Source: Prochlorococcus sp. AG-402-G22 (GTDB lineage Bacteria; Cyanobacteriota; Cyanobacteriia; PCC-6307; Cyanobiaceae). Taken from it: a DNA stretch of 64,000 nt. A program made the translations under genes and the position numbers. Of this stretch, positions 48,712 to 59,256 are shown piece by piece. A model generated the notes under the pieces. That model was given only the letters and a program-made list of their open reading frames with translations, did not search any database and was not told the DNA's origin. The first letter of the stretch is position 1. Every line of letters begins with the position of its first letter. Location of the stretch: positions 1 to 64,000 of the forward strand of contig QCHV01000002.1 in the NCBI GenBank assembly GCA_003217035.1. The letters run 5' to 3'.

Positions 48712-49035
48712 CTATGAAGCCAGTGCCACTTCAATTTTCTCTTTAAGCTCTCCAGAGTTGTACATCTCAATCAAAATATCTGATCCGCCTAAAAATTCTC
48801 CTTTTAAATAAACCTGCGGGATTGTTGGCCAATTTGAATATTCTTTTATACCTTCTCTTACAGCCATATCAGCCAAAACATCAAAGGTTTCAAATTCCAA
48901 GCCCAGTGAGTTAAGGATTTGAACAACATTATTCGAGAAGCCACACTGAGGCATCAGTTTAGAGCCTTTCATAAAGACCACTATCGAATTTGAGTTAATT
49001 AATGACTCAATCTGCACACGAGTGTCAGAATCCAT
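48712..49035 (-). CDS. grxD: Monothiol glutaredoxin (Grx4 type)
   Basis: 107 aa thioredoxin-fold protein with the CGFS active site in LMPQCGFSNNVVQIL, plus WPTIPQVYLKGEFLGGSDI for glutathione binding. CGFS glutaredoxins bind [2Fe-2S] clusters with glutathione and work in iron-sulfur delivery. It lies 11 bases after bolA, its known partner type. Confidence 0.95.
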   Translation of the reverse strand: MDSDTRVQIESLINSNSIVVFMKGSKLMPQCGFSNNVVQILNSLGLEFETFDVLADMAVREGIKEYSNWPTIPQVYLKGEFLGGSDILIEMYNSGELKEKIEVALAS

Positions 49036-49046
49036 TTTTATTTATT

Positions 49047-49280
49047 TTATGAAGGGATAGAAGTGTTTAAAGCCAAAGCATGGATTGCTTCAGAATCCAG
49101 CTCTTTTTTAAGTGCTCCATAGATTAACTGATGTTGCTTTACTCTTGAAAGCCCAGAAAAAGATGAAGAAACAACATTTACTTTTAAATGATCACCTGTT
49201 CCACTTAAGTCTTCTACTAAGACTTCAGCATCTGGTAGAACTTGCTTAATTGAAAAAATAACTTTTTGAGTTTGAACCAT
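49047..49280 (-). CDS. BolA family protein
   Basis: 77 aa. [17 protein letters not shown]-like N-terminal part (actually [20 protein letters not shown]), [17 protein letters not shown] and the final IHALALNT with conserved His fit the BolA fold. BolA proteins form cluster-bridged pairs with CGFS glutaredoxins, and here grxD follows directly. Iron-sulfur handling or regulation is the likely role. Confidence 0.93.
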   Translation of the reverse strand: MVQTQKVIFSIKQVLPDAEVLVEDLSGTGDHLKVNVVSSSFSGLSRVKQHQLIYGALKKELDSEAIHALALNTSIPS

Positions 49281-49292
49281 TTGTAGATTTAT

Positions 49293-49826
49293 TTAATAAA
49301 TATTTTTTCTTGATCCAGCATATGGAATATCAGAAAAACCTAGTTCCACTAATGCTTGATAGGCCTGCTGACCTTCTGTTTTTGCTGGAGTCATAATCCT
49401 AACAACTTCTACAAGTAAAGGCACGGCCACTTCAGGCTGTTTTTTCTTCCTAAAAAGTGTTGCAAGTCGAAGATTGCTCTCGGCAAGAATTTTTATAACT
49501 TGACGGCTTTTTGAGTCCATATCTCTTGGGATTCGGGCATCTAACCCCTTAAAAGCACCCCCAAGATCTCTATAGAAACTTAATAGCTGCTTTGAGATAT
49601 CTCTTGCTTTATCAAATTCCTTTCTTGCTTTATCTAAATCTCCTTTCAAGAAAAAATCATCGCCCTTTTTTAGATAGGACCTGACAGTTAGCAAATTCAA
49701 ACCTGATTTGTCAGTCGCTAAAACTTTGTAATTGTTAGAGGATGAAGTGTCTGCCAGGCAAGCAAAATTGGGGAAAATCAACCCAGACAAAATTGCAAGT
49801 GCAGCTAAGGAGTTACGAGAAATCAT
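49293..49826 (-). CDS. Exported TPR-like hypothetical protein
   Basis: 177 aa. N-terminal signal peptide (about residues 1-25, ending CLA). The mature region is helical: YLKKGDDFFLKGDLDKARKEFDKA looks like one tetratricopeptide unit, and later LLVEVVRIMTPAKTEGQQAYQALVELG could be another. A periplasmic or lumenal scaffold is possible. No family name is certain. It sits in the plsC-bolA-grxD run, 12 bases before bolA. Confidence 0.7.
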   Translation of the reverse strand: MISRNSLAALAILSGLIFPNFACLADTSSSNNYKVLATDKSGLNLLTVRSYLKKGDDFFLKGDLDKARKEFDKARDISKQLLSFYRDLGGAFKGLDARIPRDMDSKSRQVIKILAESNLRLATLFRKKKQPEVAVPLLVEVVRIMTPAKTEGQQAYQALVELGFSDIPYAGSRKNIY

Positions 49827-49857
49827 ATAAAAGGAGATTTAAAACAACTTTAGTCAT

Positions 49858-50541
49858 TCAAGAAATACGTCCTACAATTCTAAGGGCCGCTTGCTCAGCT
49901 GCATGCATTCTTTGAGCAAGTATTAAGTTAAATTCGTCAGCCGCATCTTTACCTAACCTTGAAATTTTTATAGGCTGCTCAAAGCTAATTGCTGCCTTTC
50001 CAAAGGGTTTGGGAATAACCTCACTATAAGCAAGGCCTATTGGAAGAACATTTACATTTATGCCTTTTTTATAAGCAATTTGAGAAAGACGAACTAAACC
50101 TTGTTTAAGTTTTATAGGTTCACTAGTTCTATTGATTCGTCCTTCTGGGAAAACAACTAACTGTTCCCCCTCAAGCATCAAATCAACTGAATATCTCAAT
50201 GAGAGCAATGTCGGCCTCGATTGATCAATCGGATAACAACCCAAACGATTTAAAAACCAACCTTGCAATCCTTTCATTTCTGAAAGGGTAACCATAAATC
50301 TACAGTCTCTGTTGGAAACTCTCCTTCCTGCTGCCATAGTCAACATAAGAGCATCCCACCGGGAACGATGAGTAGGGGCGAGAACCACTGGCCCATCTAA
50401 AGGTAAATATTCTTGTCCTAAAACTATTGTTTTCCGAAAATAATTTTGCAACACAAGGTCCTGTGTAGCAATCATTGCAAGCTTGCTCCAAAAAGGGTCA
50501 AGCCCAAGGCATAAATTTGTTTCGCGATTTGCCTGGGTCAA
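49858..50541 (-). CDS. plsC: 1-acyl-sn-glycerol-3-phosphate acyltransferase family protein
   Basis: Adds the second acyl chain to make phosphatidic acid in membrane lipid synthesis. 227 aa with the HX4D motif in APTHRSRWDAL (about residue 60), FMVTLSEMKG, GCYPIDQSRP and the FPEGRINRT motif. Starts with TTG at 50541; an internal ATG (MIATQDL, residue 23) would shorten it to just before the core. It is divergent from pdxJ, with about 150 bases between. Confidence 0.9.
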   Translation of the reverse strand: MTQANRETNLCLGLDPFWSKLAMIATQDLVLQNYFRKTIVLGQEYLPLDGPVVLAPTHRSRWDALMLTMAAGRRVSNRDCRFMVTLSEMKGLQGWFLNRLGCYPIDQSRPTLLSLRYSVDLMLEGEQLVVFPEGRINRTSEPIKLKQGLVRLSQIAYKKGINVNVLPIGLAYSEVIPKPFGKAAISFEQPIKISRLGKDAADEFNLILAQRMHAAEQAALRIVGRIS

Positions 50542-50689
50542 GAAAGAAAAGATCAGGAAAGCTTTTATTTGAAGTTAGCTTTGAAAAGATTCTTCTTACT
50601 TAAGTTATTAGGCAGTTAACACAGCGGCCAGGAATTTAATTAAATGTGGGCATGTCAGTTAATAAACTCTTAGATGAGTGGTTTTTTCT

Positions 50690-51418
50690 ATGGCAAGTCT
50701 TGGTGTAAACATCGATCACATTGCAAATGTTCGTCAAGCACGCTTAGCAAGTGAGCCGGATCCAGTTCAAATGGCATTTCTTGCAGAACTTGGTGGCGCT
50801 GATGGGATTACAGTCCACTTAAGAGAAGATAGACGCCATATTCAAGATAGAGATCTCAAACTCTTACGAGCAACAATTAAATCTCGCTTAAATCTAGAAA
50901 TGGCTGCAACAGAGGAAATGCTATCCATTGCATTGAAAATAAAACCTGAAATGGTAACAATTGTTCCTGAAAGAAGAGAAGAAATAACTACAGAAGGTGG
51001 ATTAGAAGTTTCTGGAAATAAAAAGTCTCTTAAAGAAATAATTCGCAAACTTAATTCAGAAGGTATTGAAACAAGTCTCTTCATAGACCCTATCCAAAGT
51101 CAAATTGAAGCTTCTCGGGAAGTTGGAGCAGGGTGGATAGAGCTTCATACAGGTTGTTACGCAAATGCAACCTGGAGAAACAAAGCAAGTGAATTAGCTG
51201 TAATTCAAGAAGGGGTTATTAGAGCAAGAACTCTTGGATTACGAGTAAATGCTGGCCATGGACTTACTTATCAAAACGTAGAGCCAATAGCTTCAATTAA
51301 GGAAATAGAAGAACTAAATATCGGGCATGCAATTGTGGCTCGATCAATAGCGATAGGTCTTGTAGAGGCCGTAAAGGAAATGAAAGATCTGATAAAAAAT
51401 CCGCGTCTACATTTTTAA
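50690..51418 (+). CDS. pdxJ: Pyridoxine 5'-phosphate synthase
   Basis: Condenses 3-amino-2-oxopropyl phosphate with deoxyxylulose phosphate to pyridoxine 5'-phosphate (vitamin B6). From the ATG at 50690 it is 242 aa, the normal length; the GTG at 50678 adds four unlikely residues. Motifs: [40 protein letters not shown] and [12 protein letters not shown]. No oddities. Confidence 0.96.
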   Translation: MASLGVNIDHIANVRQARLASEPDPVQMAFLAELGGADGITVHLREDRRHIQDRDLKLLRATIKSRLNLEMAATEEMLSIALKIKPEMVTIVPERREEITTEGGLEVSGNKKSLKEIIRKLNSEGIETSLFIDPIQSQIEASREVGAGWIELHTGCYANATWRNKASELAVIQEGVIRARTLGLRVNAGHGLTYQNVEPIASIKEIEELNIGHAIVARSIAIGLVEAVKEMKDLIKNPRLHF

Positions 51419-51544
51419 GCAGAAAATAGTTCTTAGTCTGAAAACCTCTTATAGAAAATAAAAATCCCTATCACTAGCAAATGGGGACTAAGATTTATAA
51501 GAAAATTCAAGACCCCTTTCACACTCAACACGAATTCTAGAGCC

Positions 51545-54500
51545 TTGTTAACTGTCTATAGAAGCAATAGAGCAGAATGGCTAGCGAGGCTGTTAGCCGA
51601 ACAACTTCGATTAAAACCTCCAGCTCTTTTTGAAAATGTTGAAGTAGTCGTTAATTCCTGGCCAACAGGCAGATGGTTAGGCGAACAAATTGCTACTACT
51701 AATGGAATTAGTGCACTAGTTAAATTTCCCTTTCCAGGAAGTCATTTACAAAGTCTTGTAGACAATTTTCTTGAGTTAGATTCCAAAACAGCCAATGACC
51801 CCTGGGAAAAGAATCAACTTATTTGGTCAATAGTCTCTTCACTTCCAGAATTACTTCGAAAACAAGAGGCACAGATTTTAAAAAGTTGGCTCGATGAAAG
51901 CACAACTGAAGAATCGAAGCTGACTCGAGACGAATGGCAATTAGCAAAGACAATTGCGTGTACTTTTGATGAATATATTTTTTATAGACCTGAATTAATT
52001 TATTCTTGGTGGGATAGTACTGAGAGCTTAAAAAATCAAAACGACGGAATTGATAAGAATAATCAATGGCAAAGAGTCTTATTTGGTTTGTTAAAAGAAA
52101 AGATTTCACAAAAGCCTTTTTGCCTAAAAGTCAAAGATGTAGTTGAGAGATTACGAGAAGGTGAAAAACCACCAAACGGTTTCCCTTCTGAACTTTTATT
52201 CTTCGGCATCAATAGCCTTGCTCCAATACAGATTGAACTAATACAAGCAATATCTACGATTACTGAGATAAAGTTATTTTTATTGACTCCTTGCAAAGAT
52301 TTATGGACACGATGTAAAAACAAAAGGGAAGAGCTGGGTGAAAAATGGAGGGTACCTACATCTGAATTATGGCTACTTAATAAACCACGTCTTGAAGCAA
52401 ATCTTGGTCGAATGGGATCTGAGTTTGAACAATTACTTGAAGGGAGTGGAGAGTATCAATTAGGTGAATGGAATGAACAAGATTTGTTTTCAATGCCAGT
52501 AAATATTGCAAAGAATAAAAATATAGCTCCAACATTACTAGAACAACTTCAACAAAAATTAGTTACAACTGAATATTCAGAACCTTTAAGCAGAGAACAA
52601 GTTGATAATTCATTAATATTTATTGAATCTCCTGGTCAAAGAAGACAAGTGGAGTTAGTGCGAGATCATATTATTCAATTACTTGCACTAGACAACGAGC
52701 TGCAGCCTAAAGACATACTAATAATGACTCCTCAAGTTGAGACGTTAGCACCTCTAATACCATCTATATTTAACGACATTAACGCGACCGATGTTTACCT
52801 TCCTTGGAAAATCACCGATAGAACTCAAGAAGAAAAATCAGGGCCAGTGAAATTAATATTTCATCTTATGGGTATTGCGAGCACTGGTTTAAAGGCAAGT
52901 GATTTAGATGAGCTACTTAGCAATGAGGTATTTAAAAAAAGGTACAAACTGACAGATAAAGAAATTGATAAGATAACTAGTTGTCTTCAAAAAACAGGTT
53001 TCAGATCTGGGGTTAATTCCACTGACAGGGATGGTGAGGGTACTCATACTCTGACTTGGTGTCTCGAAAGGTGGTTAATGGGAATAGTGATTCCAAGCAA
53101 GCCAGGTCTCAGCTTAGGAGAAATAGCACCTTTTTCTGAAGGTATTAAAATAGATGAGCTTACAAAATGGTGGGAATTACTTTCTAAAACATGTAATCAA
53201 CTAGTAAGACTAAGACGTTCACGTAAGCACAACGAATGGGGGGATACACTTAAAAGTATTATTGATGAATTTTGCAACGATCTAAGCTATTGGTCTTGGG
53301 AACACCAACATCTATGCACAACAATTGATAAATGGTTGAATGACGCCAAAGGCTGCGAATTAGAAATTGGGATTGAAGTAGTTTCAGACATCCTAAAAAA
53401 TCTAATATCATTAGAAAGCGGTAGGTTTGGCCATAGAACAGGGAAAATAACAATAAGTGCCCTGGAGCCTATGAGGGCTATCCCGCATAAAGTTATTGTA
53501 TTAATGGGGCTTGATGAGAATGTTTTTCCACGACAAGGTAGACGTCCTGGATTTAGTATGCTAGAGCAAAAACGACTCTTAGGAGACCCAAGAATTAATG
53601 AAAAAGATCGTTATGTTCTCCTAGAAGCAATCATTTCAGCCAGGAGAAATCTATTAATAACATGGAATAGTAGAGACGAAAAAACAGGTGAATCGTTAGA
53701 GCCATCCAACCCAATACAACAATGGCTAGAATATTTAGAAGGAGAACTACCAAAAGAGAGTCGCCTTGGAATTCTAAAGAAGCCAAATCCAAACCCTCTA
53801 AATAAAGAAAACTTCATCTCATGCAATCATCAGCCGCCAGTTAGTTGTGATAAAAGAAATTTAGCAGCAAGAAAATTAATCGACGAAGGATGCACATCGA
53901 AAAACATCGGTCTTGCAATACCGCTAAAGTGGGATACTGAAGAAGACAATGGTCATAACACAGTAAAAGACGAGAACTTGTTGTCTTGGTTAGTAAATCC
54001 ACAAACAATTTGGCTGGAGCAACTTAGACTGCAACCAAGAGAATGGAACAGACCTATTGAAGATTTAGAAGGTCTCAATTTATCTGAACTCGATAGGTAT
54101 AACATTTTTAAGAAACACTTCCTTGAAGTCACTAGTGACGCCATAGACCAAACATATGTAAGTGCAAATTGGAAAAAGGCTATTGATTGGTCGCAAATAT
54201 ACAAATATCAAGGTATTTTCCCCCCAAAGTCTTCAGAGATTCTTGAAAGTGAAATATTAACGGCTCGCTGGAGTAGTCTTTCATCAGTTATCTCAGGACT
54301 TGGCACAATAAGCAAAACTTATTTAATTGAGGAGAGTAAAAAAGAGGGCATGCTTAAGGCCGGTAACCATGTAGTAGTAATAGAGTTTGGAAGACTCAAA
54401 GCCAAAAGTGTCTTAGAAGGATGGCTAAAACATCTTATTAGATGCACTTACAACAAAAATCAAAACAAAACAGTTGTTATATCCCGAAGCCTATCTTCAG

Positions 54501-54859
54501 GCAAAAGGAATACATACGAAATAGTTCTCAAATGGAATCCTATTCAACAAGAAAAAGCCCAACAACTACTTCAGGAATTAAGAGTCCAAGCTGGAAATGG
54601 CTTAAAACAATGCTGGCCTGTCCCACCAGAAAGTGGTTGGAAACTTGCGAAAGCAAGAAGTGAGAATGTAAGTCAACCAAATGATGTTTTTAAGAAAAGC
54701 TGGAATGGTGCTATGAATTTAGAAGGAGAGCGGAACAAGCCCGAAATGCAAATCTGTTTTGGACATAACTGTAATCCTGATTTACTTTTAGAAGATGAAT
54801 CGTTTGAGAAATGCCTAAGAGCTCTTTACGAGCCATTAATAAATGCTTTAGAGAAATAA
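51545..54859 (+). CDS. recC: Exodeoxyribonuclease V subunit gamma (RecC)
   Basis: Chi-recognition subunit of the RecBCD helicase-nuclease, which processes double-strand breaks. 1104 aa, close to E. coli RecC. It begins LTVYRSNRAEWLARLLAEQL (the usual RecC start) and carries VNSWPTGRWLGEQIA, IFIESPGQRRQVELVRD, DILIMTPQVETLAPLI, GKITISALEPMRAIPHKVIVLMGLDENVFPR and FSMLEQKRLLGDPR. Starts with TTG at 51545. The 126-base gap upstream contains several short inverted repeats. Confidence 0.94.
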   Translation: MLTVYRSNRAEWLARLLAEQLRLKPPALFENVEVVVNSWPTGRWLGEQIATTNGISALVKFPFPGSHLQSLVDNFLELDSKTANDPWEKNQLIWSIVSSLPELLRKQEAQILKSWLDESTTEESKLTRDEWQLAKTIACTFDEYIFYRPELIYSWWDSTESLKNQNDGIDKNNQWQRVLFGLLKEKISQKPFCLKVKDVVERLREGEKPPNGFPSELLFFGINSLAPIQIELIQAISTITEIKLFLLTPCKDLWTRCKNKREELGEKWRVPTSELWLLNKPRLEANLGRMGSEFEQLLEGSGEYQLGEWNEQDLFSMPVNIAKNKNIAPTLLEQLQQKLVTTEYSEPLSREQVDNSLIFIESPGQRRQVELVRDHIIQLLALDNELQPKDILIMTPQVETLAPLIPSIFNDINATDVYLPWKITDRTQEEKSGPVKLIFHLMGIASTGLKASDLDELLSNEVFKKRYKLTDKEIDKITSCLQKTGFRSGVNSTDRDGEGTHTLTWCLERWLMGIVIPSKPGLSLGEIAPFSEGIKIDELTKWWELLSKTCNQLVRLRRSRKHNEWGDTLKSIIDEFCNDLSYWSWEHQHLCTTIDKWLNDAKGCELEIGIEVVSDILKNLISLESGRFGHRTGKITISALEPMRAIPHKVIVLMGLDENVFPRQGRRPGFSMLEQKRLLGDPRINEKDRYVLLEAIISARRNLLITWNSRDEKTGESLEPSNPIQQWLEYLEGELPKESRLGILKKPNPNPLNKENFISCNHQPPVSCDKRNLAARKLIDEGCTSKNIGLAIPLKWDTEEDNGHNTVKDENLLSWLVNPQTIWLEQLRLQPREWNRPIEDLEGLNLSELDRYNIFKKHFLEVTSDAIDQTYVSANWKKAIDWSQIYKYQGIFPPKSSEILESEILTARWSSLSSVISGLGTISKTYLIEESKKEGMLKAGNHVVVIEFGRLKAKSVLEGWLKHLIRCTYNKNQNKTVVISRSLSSGKRNTYEIVLKWNPIQQEKAQQLLQELRVQAGNGLKQCWPVPPESGWKLAKARSENVSQPNDVFKKSWNGAMNLEGERNKPEMQICFGHNCNPDLLLEDESFEKCLRALYEPLINALEK

Positions 54860-54909
54860 AACTACAATCATCAAATGCTTAAATTTGAAGTGAACAAATC
54901 TACATTCAA

Positions 54910-55446
54910 ATGAAAAAGACACTTTCTGAATGGGGATTTAGCTGGAAAGGACTGATAGACAATAGAAAAGGTGAATGGTATCTAATGGCACAAATATTAT
55001 TTATAGGCGCACATTTGCTACCTGCTTGGCCTACGAACAAAATACAAGAATTACTTCATGGGCCAATAATACTTAAAGCTATAGGAACCTTTCTCTTTAT
55101 AGGAGGGCTTTTTTTAGCAGTTAAATCACTGTGGGATTTAGGAAGAAACCTTTCTCCTTTGCCTGAACCTAAAGAAAATAGTCAGTTAGTCACCAATGGT
55201 ATCTATAGATATTCAAGACATCCTCTCTATTTATCATTATTAATTATGTCTATGGGGGTAACACTTATAAAAGGCAGTTTGCTGCATCTACTGTTATTAA
55301 TAGGGTTGTGCTTCCTATTAATAAAGAAGGCAAGAAGGGAAGAGTTGAAACTAAAAGAGGTTTTTATTGAATACACCAGTTATATGGATAAGACTCCTTT
55401 AATATTACCGAAGGTTTACAAGCACAATTGGGGGAAATGGCTTTGA
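54910..55446 (+). CDS. Isoprenylcysteine methyltransferase-like membrane protein
   Basis: 178 aa with about four hydrophobic segments. The signature NGIYRYSRHPLYLSLLI and, after the last membrane span, KKARREELKLKEVFIEY match the isoprenylcysteine carboxyl methyltransferase / phospholipid methyltransferase-like superfamily (integral membrane SAM enzymes). The substrate is unknown. It is inserted between recC and recB, 50 bases after one and 33 before the other, in the same direction, although no link to recombination is known. Confidence 0.82.
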   Translation: MKKTLSEWGFSWKGLIDNRKGEWYLMAQILFIGAHLLPAWPTNKIQELLHGPIILKAIGTFLFIGGLFLAVKSLWDLGRNLSPLPEPKENSQLVTNGIYRYSRHPLYLSLLIMSMGVTLIKGSLLHLLLLIGLCFLLIKKARREELKLKEVFIEYTSYMDKTPLILPKVYKHNWGKWL

Positions 55447-55479
55447 GTAAACATTTCTTGCCAGTTTCATTGTATTAAA

Positions 55480-58400
55480 GTGAAAACCAAAGCATCAGAA
55501 TTTAGTCCGAATTCATATCCACTTGAAAATGGAAACCGACTTTTAGAAGCTAGCGCTGGAACTGGAAAAACTTTTTCCTTAGCCCATATTGTTCTAAGAA
55601 TGTTAACCGAGAAGGAATACCCAATAAGTTCTATTTTAGTAGTTAGCTTTACTAAAAATACAGCTGCTGAGATCAAGGCAAAGATAAGTAATCGAATAAT
55701 ATTAGCTTTACAAGGTCTCGAGTTATCCCTAGGAAAAGGGAATAAGCCCGAAGATTTAGATGCGCCTCTTATTAATTGGCTAAGTAAATGCTCTCAAAAT
55801 AAATCCAAGAGGATGCGTTGGGCCAATCTCTTGTTAGATGCATTGGCCAATCTTGATACAGCTGATATAACAACAATTCATGGTTTCTGCAAAAGGACGC
55901 TCGAAAGAGAAGCTATCGAAAGTGGAAATATTCTTGAACCTCAACCTCTAGATGAAGAGGAAAATAAAGACTTAATACTTGAAATTGTTCATGAATACTG
56001 GAGAGAACATATTTTAACAATAGACCCTCAACATATAAAAGGAATAGAACAAGCTGGGATTAATACCAAAAGCATCGCCGATAGCTTATTGGAAATAGAC
56101 CAGGATCCGACCCTGGAATTCAATTCTCATATGAAATATTTAGATATAACAAAAGAGTTATCTATGCAATTTCACTATAAATTATTAGATTGCTGGGAAA
56201 GTTTTACATATCACTGGAAACAAGATGGCTTAAGTTTAGAATCAAGCCTAAGAGAGTTAGCCAAGTCCTATAGAGAAAATGGAATAGATGATACAAAACC
56301 TTTTTCACCCAAACCAAGAAAGGATCGTCACCTTGAGTTAAATCAATGGGTTGATACATTTCAGGAAAAGAAAGGTAATCTCAATGGCGTCAAACAAATT
56401 AGCTATGGGAGTATACGGGCACAAAAGCTCTTGAAAGATTACTTTCACCCACAAAAAATCAATGAGCTTGAAAGAAAAAATCAAATAAGTACTTCGCCAT
56501 TAATAAAACCAAGTCTTCAAAAAGCTATAGCAAGCTTATGGGACGAACCCGCAGAATTGGTTTGGAACCATGCATTGTGCTTAACTTTGAAAAGGTTAAA
56601 GAGTATTAGACTACAAAGAGGAGTTGTCAGTTTTTCCGATCAACTTAGGGCGCTAAATCCAGACTCTGAAGATAGTCGATCTTATTTCTCATCTTCTCTT
56701 ATAAATAAATTACGGCAAAGATACAGAGTTGCATTAATTGATGAGTTTCAAGATACAGACCAAATTCAATGGAAAATATTTAAAAGGTTATTTGGAGATA
56801 GTCAAAAACATCTACTACTTATGGTTGGAGACCCTAAACAAGCAATTTATAAATTTAGAGGGGGAGACCTTAAAACATACTTGCAAGCCAGGAAAGAAGT
56901 CGACCGCATTGACTCATTGTTAACTAATTTTAGGTCAACTCCAGATCTAATGAACAATTTGAACAAGTTGTTCATTGCAGGTCTCAAGCATTCAAGATTG
57001 GAGATACCACATTTAAATACGGAACAAAAAATAGAATCAAAGTCATCTAATAAAAAAAACAATGCTCTTGAAATAATTTCACTAGAGTATGAACTTAAAC
57101 AAAACCTGTCTTCAAATAAAAATCTCCCATCAAAGAATGATGTGGAAACAGTTATACCTATAGTTGTAACCAACAAAGTACTTGAGCTAATTACATCAGA
57201 ATTTGAAGAGATAGATCCTAATGATATCTGCATACTTGTTAATCGTCATTTACAAGCAGAACAAATAAGGGCATCCCTAACTAAATCAAACATTCCCAGC
57301 CGACTTGTAAATAAAGGAGACATATTTAAGTCTCAAGCCGCAAGGGAGCTACAAAAACTTCTTGATTGCCTCGCAAATCCTACACATATAGAGAAAGTCA
57401 AATTAGTCGCAAGCTCTCCATTAATGCAATGGGATGCAGAAAGACTGAAAAATGCAGAGAACAATGGGGAAATAAATGACCTAATTATTAAATTTACCAA
57501 TTGGTCGAATAATCTTGAAAGTATAGGAATTATCGGCTGCTTATCAAACATACTAGGTGGAAAGAATATAGCCGATTTATCAAAACGAGGTAGGTTGCTT
57601 GAAGACCTATATCAATGTGCACATTTAATACAAGAGGCTGCACATAGCAATGGACTGGATGCTAGATCCTCTTCTAAATGGTTCAGGCAACAACGCTTTC
57701 ATAAGCAAGCATCAACTCCACACAATCGTCAACCCAACAGTGATCTTGAAGATCAAGCTATAAATGTGATAACCATTCATCGGAGCAAGGGTCTGCAATA
57801 TAAAGTAGTTATATGTCCATATTTATGGCAAAGTCCACCTCTACCAAAAGGGCCTCTATGGAGAAGCGACAAAGATCAGAAATGGCTATTAGCGCTAAAC
57901 CTAGGATGGAGAGATGAAAAAGAAATTGCCGAAAAAACAATAAAAGAATCAATTCAAGAAGCTGAAAGGCTAGCTTACGTTGCCCTTACCCGTGCACAAG
58001 AAAAACTAATAGTCATTTGGAGTCCTATCCCTAAACAAGACAATAACCCCCTAAAGCATTTCCTTTTTGGACCGAAAGCAATTGATTTTGAACTCAAAGA
58101 TCTCTCTGCAAAACAAATTAATGACTGGTTTCAAGAAAATGAATTGGACGCAAAAATTAAAAAACTAGGGGTAGAGACTATAAAAGGTAAATGGCAACAA
58201 CCTCTTGAATTTAATTCACTAGAGTTAGGCCCCATACCAAAACGTACTCTAGATAAAACATGGGGTAGACATAGCTACTCGTCATGGATATCAACTACAT
58301 ATGAAAAACATGATGAAAGCATCGAAATAAGAGAATTCGAAGACGGTAGAGATACTGAACAACAAGAAGCAGCATTAAGAGGTTCTCAAACAGAGGTTGG

Positions 58401-59256
58401 TTCAAAGTCAAATAGCCAGACTAGACAAAAAACGGTTTTATCCAAAGAAGGTGCTTTGCAAAATTTCCCTCGCGGGCCTCAAGCTGGAGATTGTCTACAT
58501 AGGATCATAGAGAAAATAGATTTTACAATCTCAATTAATAACATCAAAATCTCAGAAATAATCAAAGAAGAATTACAACGAAGCGGAATAGACATCGCAA
58601 ACTTAAAATCTGTCAAAGAAGGTATTAATAGACTGTTGAGAACAAGATTGGGTGGTCCCTTGAATGGGCTAAGATTCAACCAATTAGATACAAATCATCG
58701 TATTAATGAACTTGGATTTGATCTATCAATGTCCAGAGGGGGTAAGCCTGTTAAATCAAGTGACATTGCCAAAGCGCTATCAAATATTGAGAATAATAAT
58801 TATAAAGACTTAAATATTTCCAGCACGGGTTTTCTGACAGGTTCTATTGATCTCGTTTTCAAAGACATCACAAAAACTGGTGAAGGAAAATGGTGGATTG
58901 CAGATTGGAAAAGCAACTGGTTGGGAACAACCCACGATTCAGAAGGAACAAGCCTTTGTGGACCATATCACTACAGTTCTACAGCTATGGATAAAGAGAT
59001 GACACTTCATCACTATCACCTTCAAGCTAATTTATACCTAGTTGCCTTACATAGGTTCCTGAACTGGAGGCTAAAGGATTATTCTCCATCAAGACATCTA
59101 GGTGGTTATGTGTATGTTTTCTTGAGAGGCCTCCCAAGTGAATCTGAAAATAGTGAGTCAAAGGAATCCCCTAGCGAACCTGGACTGGTTATCAAAGAGG
59201 CCTCAATTAAATCCGTATATGAATTAGATAAATTATTTAAAGATGGCGGAAAATGA
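55480..59256 (+). CDS. recB: Exodeoxyribonuclease V subunit beta (RecB)
   Basis: 3'-5' helicase and nuclease subunit of RecBCD. 1258 aa, slightly longer than E. coli RecB. Superfamily 1A helicase motifs: ASAGTGKTFSLAH (Walker A), TTIHGFCKRTLER, LIDEFQDTDQIQW, MVGDPKQAIYKFRG, TIHRSKGLQYKVV and YVALTRAQEKL. The C-terminal nuclease keeps GDCLHRIIE, TGSIDLVF and IADWKSNWLG, so cutting activity should be intact. GTG start at 55480. Confidence 0.95.
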   Translation: MKTKASEFSPNSYPLENGNRLLEASAGTGKTFSLAHIVLRMLTEKEYPISSILVVSFTKNTAAEIKAKISNRIILALQGLELSLGKGNKPEDLDAPLINWLSKCSQNKSKRMRWANLLLDALANLDTADITTIHGFCKRTLEREAIESGNILEPQPLDEEENKDLILEIVHEYWREHILTIDPQHIKGIEQAGINTKSIADSLLEIDQDPTLEFNSHMKYLDITKELSMQFHYKLLDCWESFTYHWKQDGLSLESSLRELAKSYRENGIDDTKPFSPKPRKDRHLELNQWVDTFQEKKGNLNGVKQISYGSIRAQKLLKDYFHPQKINELERKNQISTSPLIKPSLQKAIASLWDEPAELVWNHALCLTLKRLKSIRLQRGVVSFSDQLRALNPDSEDSRSYFSSSLINKLRQRYRVALIDEFQDTDQIQWKIFKRLFGDSQKHLLLMVGDPKQAIYKFRGGDLKTYLQARKEVDRIDSLLTNFRSTPDLMNNLNKLFIAGLKHSRLEIPHLNTEQKIESKSSNKKNNALEIISLEYELKQNLSSNKNLPSKNDVETVIPIVVTNKVLELITSEFEEIDPNDICILVNRHLQAEQIRASLTKSNIPSRLVNKGDIFKSQAARELQKLLDCLANPTHIEKVKLVASSPLMQWDAERLKNAENNGEINDLIIKFTNWSNNLESIGIIGCLSNILGGKNIADLSKRGRLLEDLYQCAHLIQEAAHSNGLDARSSSKWFRQQRFHKQASTPHNRQPNSDLEDQAINVITIHRSKGLQYKVVICPYLWQSPPLPKGPLWRSDKDQKWLLALNLGWRDEKEIAEKTIKESIQEAERLAYVALTRAQEKLIVIWSPIPKQDNNPLKHFLFGPKAIDFELKDLSAKQINDWFQENELDAKIKKLGVETIKGKWQQPLEFNSLELGPIPKRTLDKTWGRHSYSSWISTTYEKHDESIEIREFEDGRDTEQQEAALRGSQTEVGSKSNSQTRQKTVLSKEGALQNFPRGPQAGDCLHRIIEKIDFTISINNIKISEIIKEELQRSGIDIANLKSVKEGINRLLRTRLGGPLNGLRFNQLDTNHRINELGFDLSMSRGGKPVKSSDIAKALSNIENNNYKDLNISSTGFLTGSIDLVFKDITKTGEGKWWIADWKSNWLGTTHDSEGTSLCGPYHYSSTAMDKEMTLHHYHLQANLYLVALHRFLNWRLKDYSPSRHLGGYVYVFLRGLPSESENSESKESPSEPGLVIKEASIKSVYELDKLFKDGGK

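Noticed and set aside
51432-51501. Crossing inverted repeats (CTTAGTC/GACTAAG and CTTATA/TATAAG) between pdxJ and recC, resembling a pseudoknot
   Set aside because: Arms are short, AT-rich and widely spaced; matches of this length are expected by chance in a 126-base AT-rich gap.
56847-57233. 128-codon minus-strand frame inside recB
   Set aside because: Ser/Leu-rich antisense translation with no motifs; recB motifs on the plus strand are intact.
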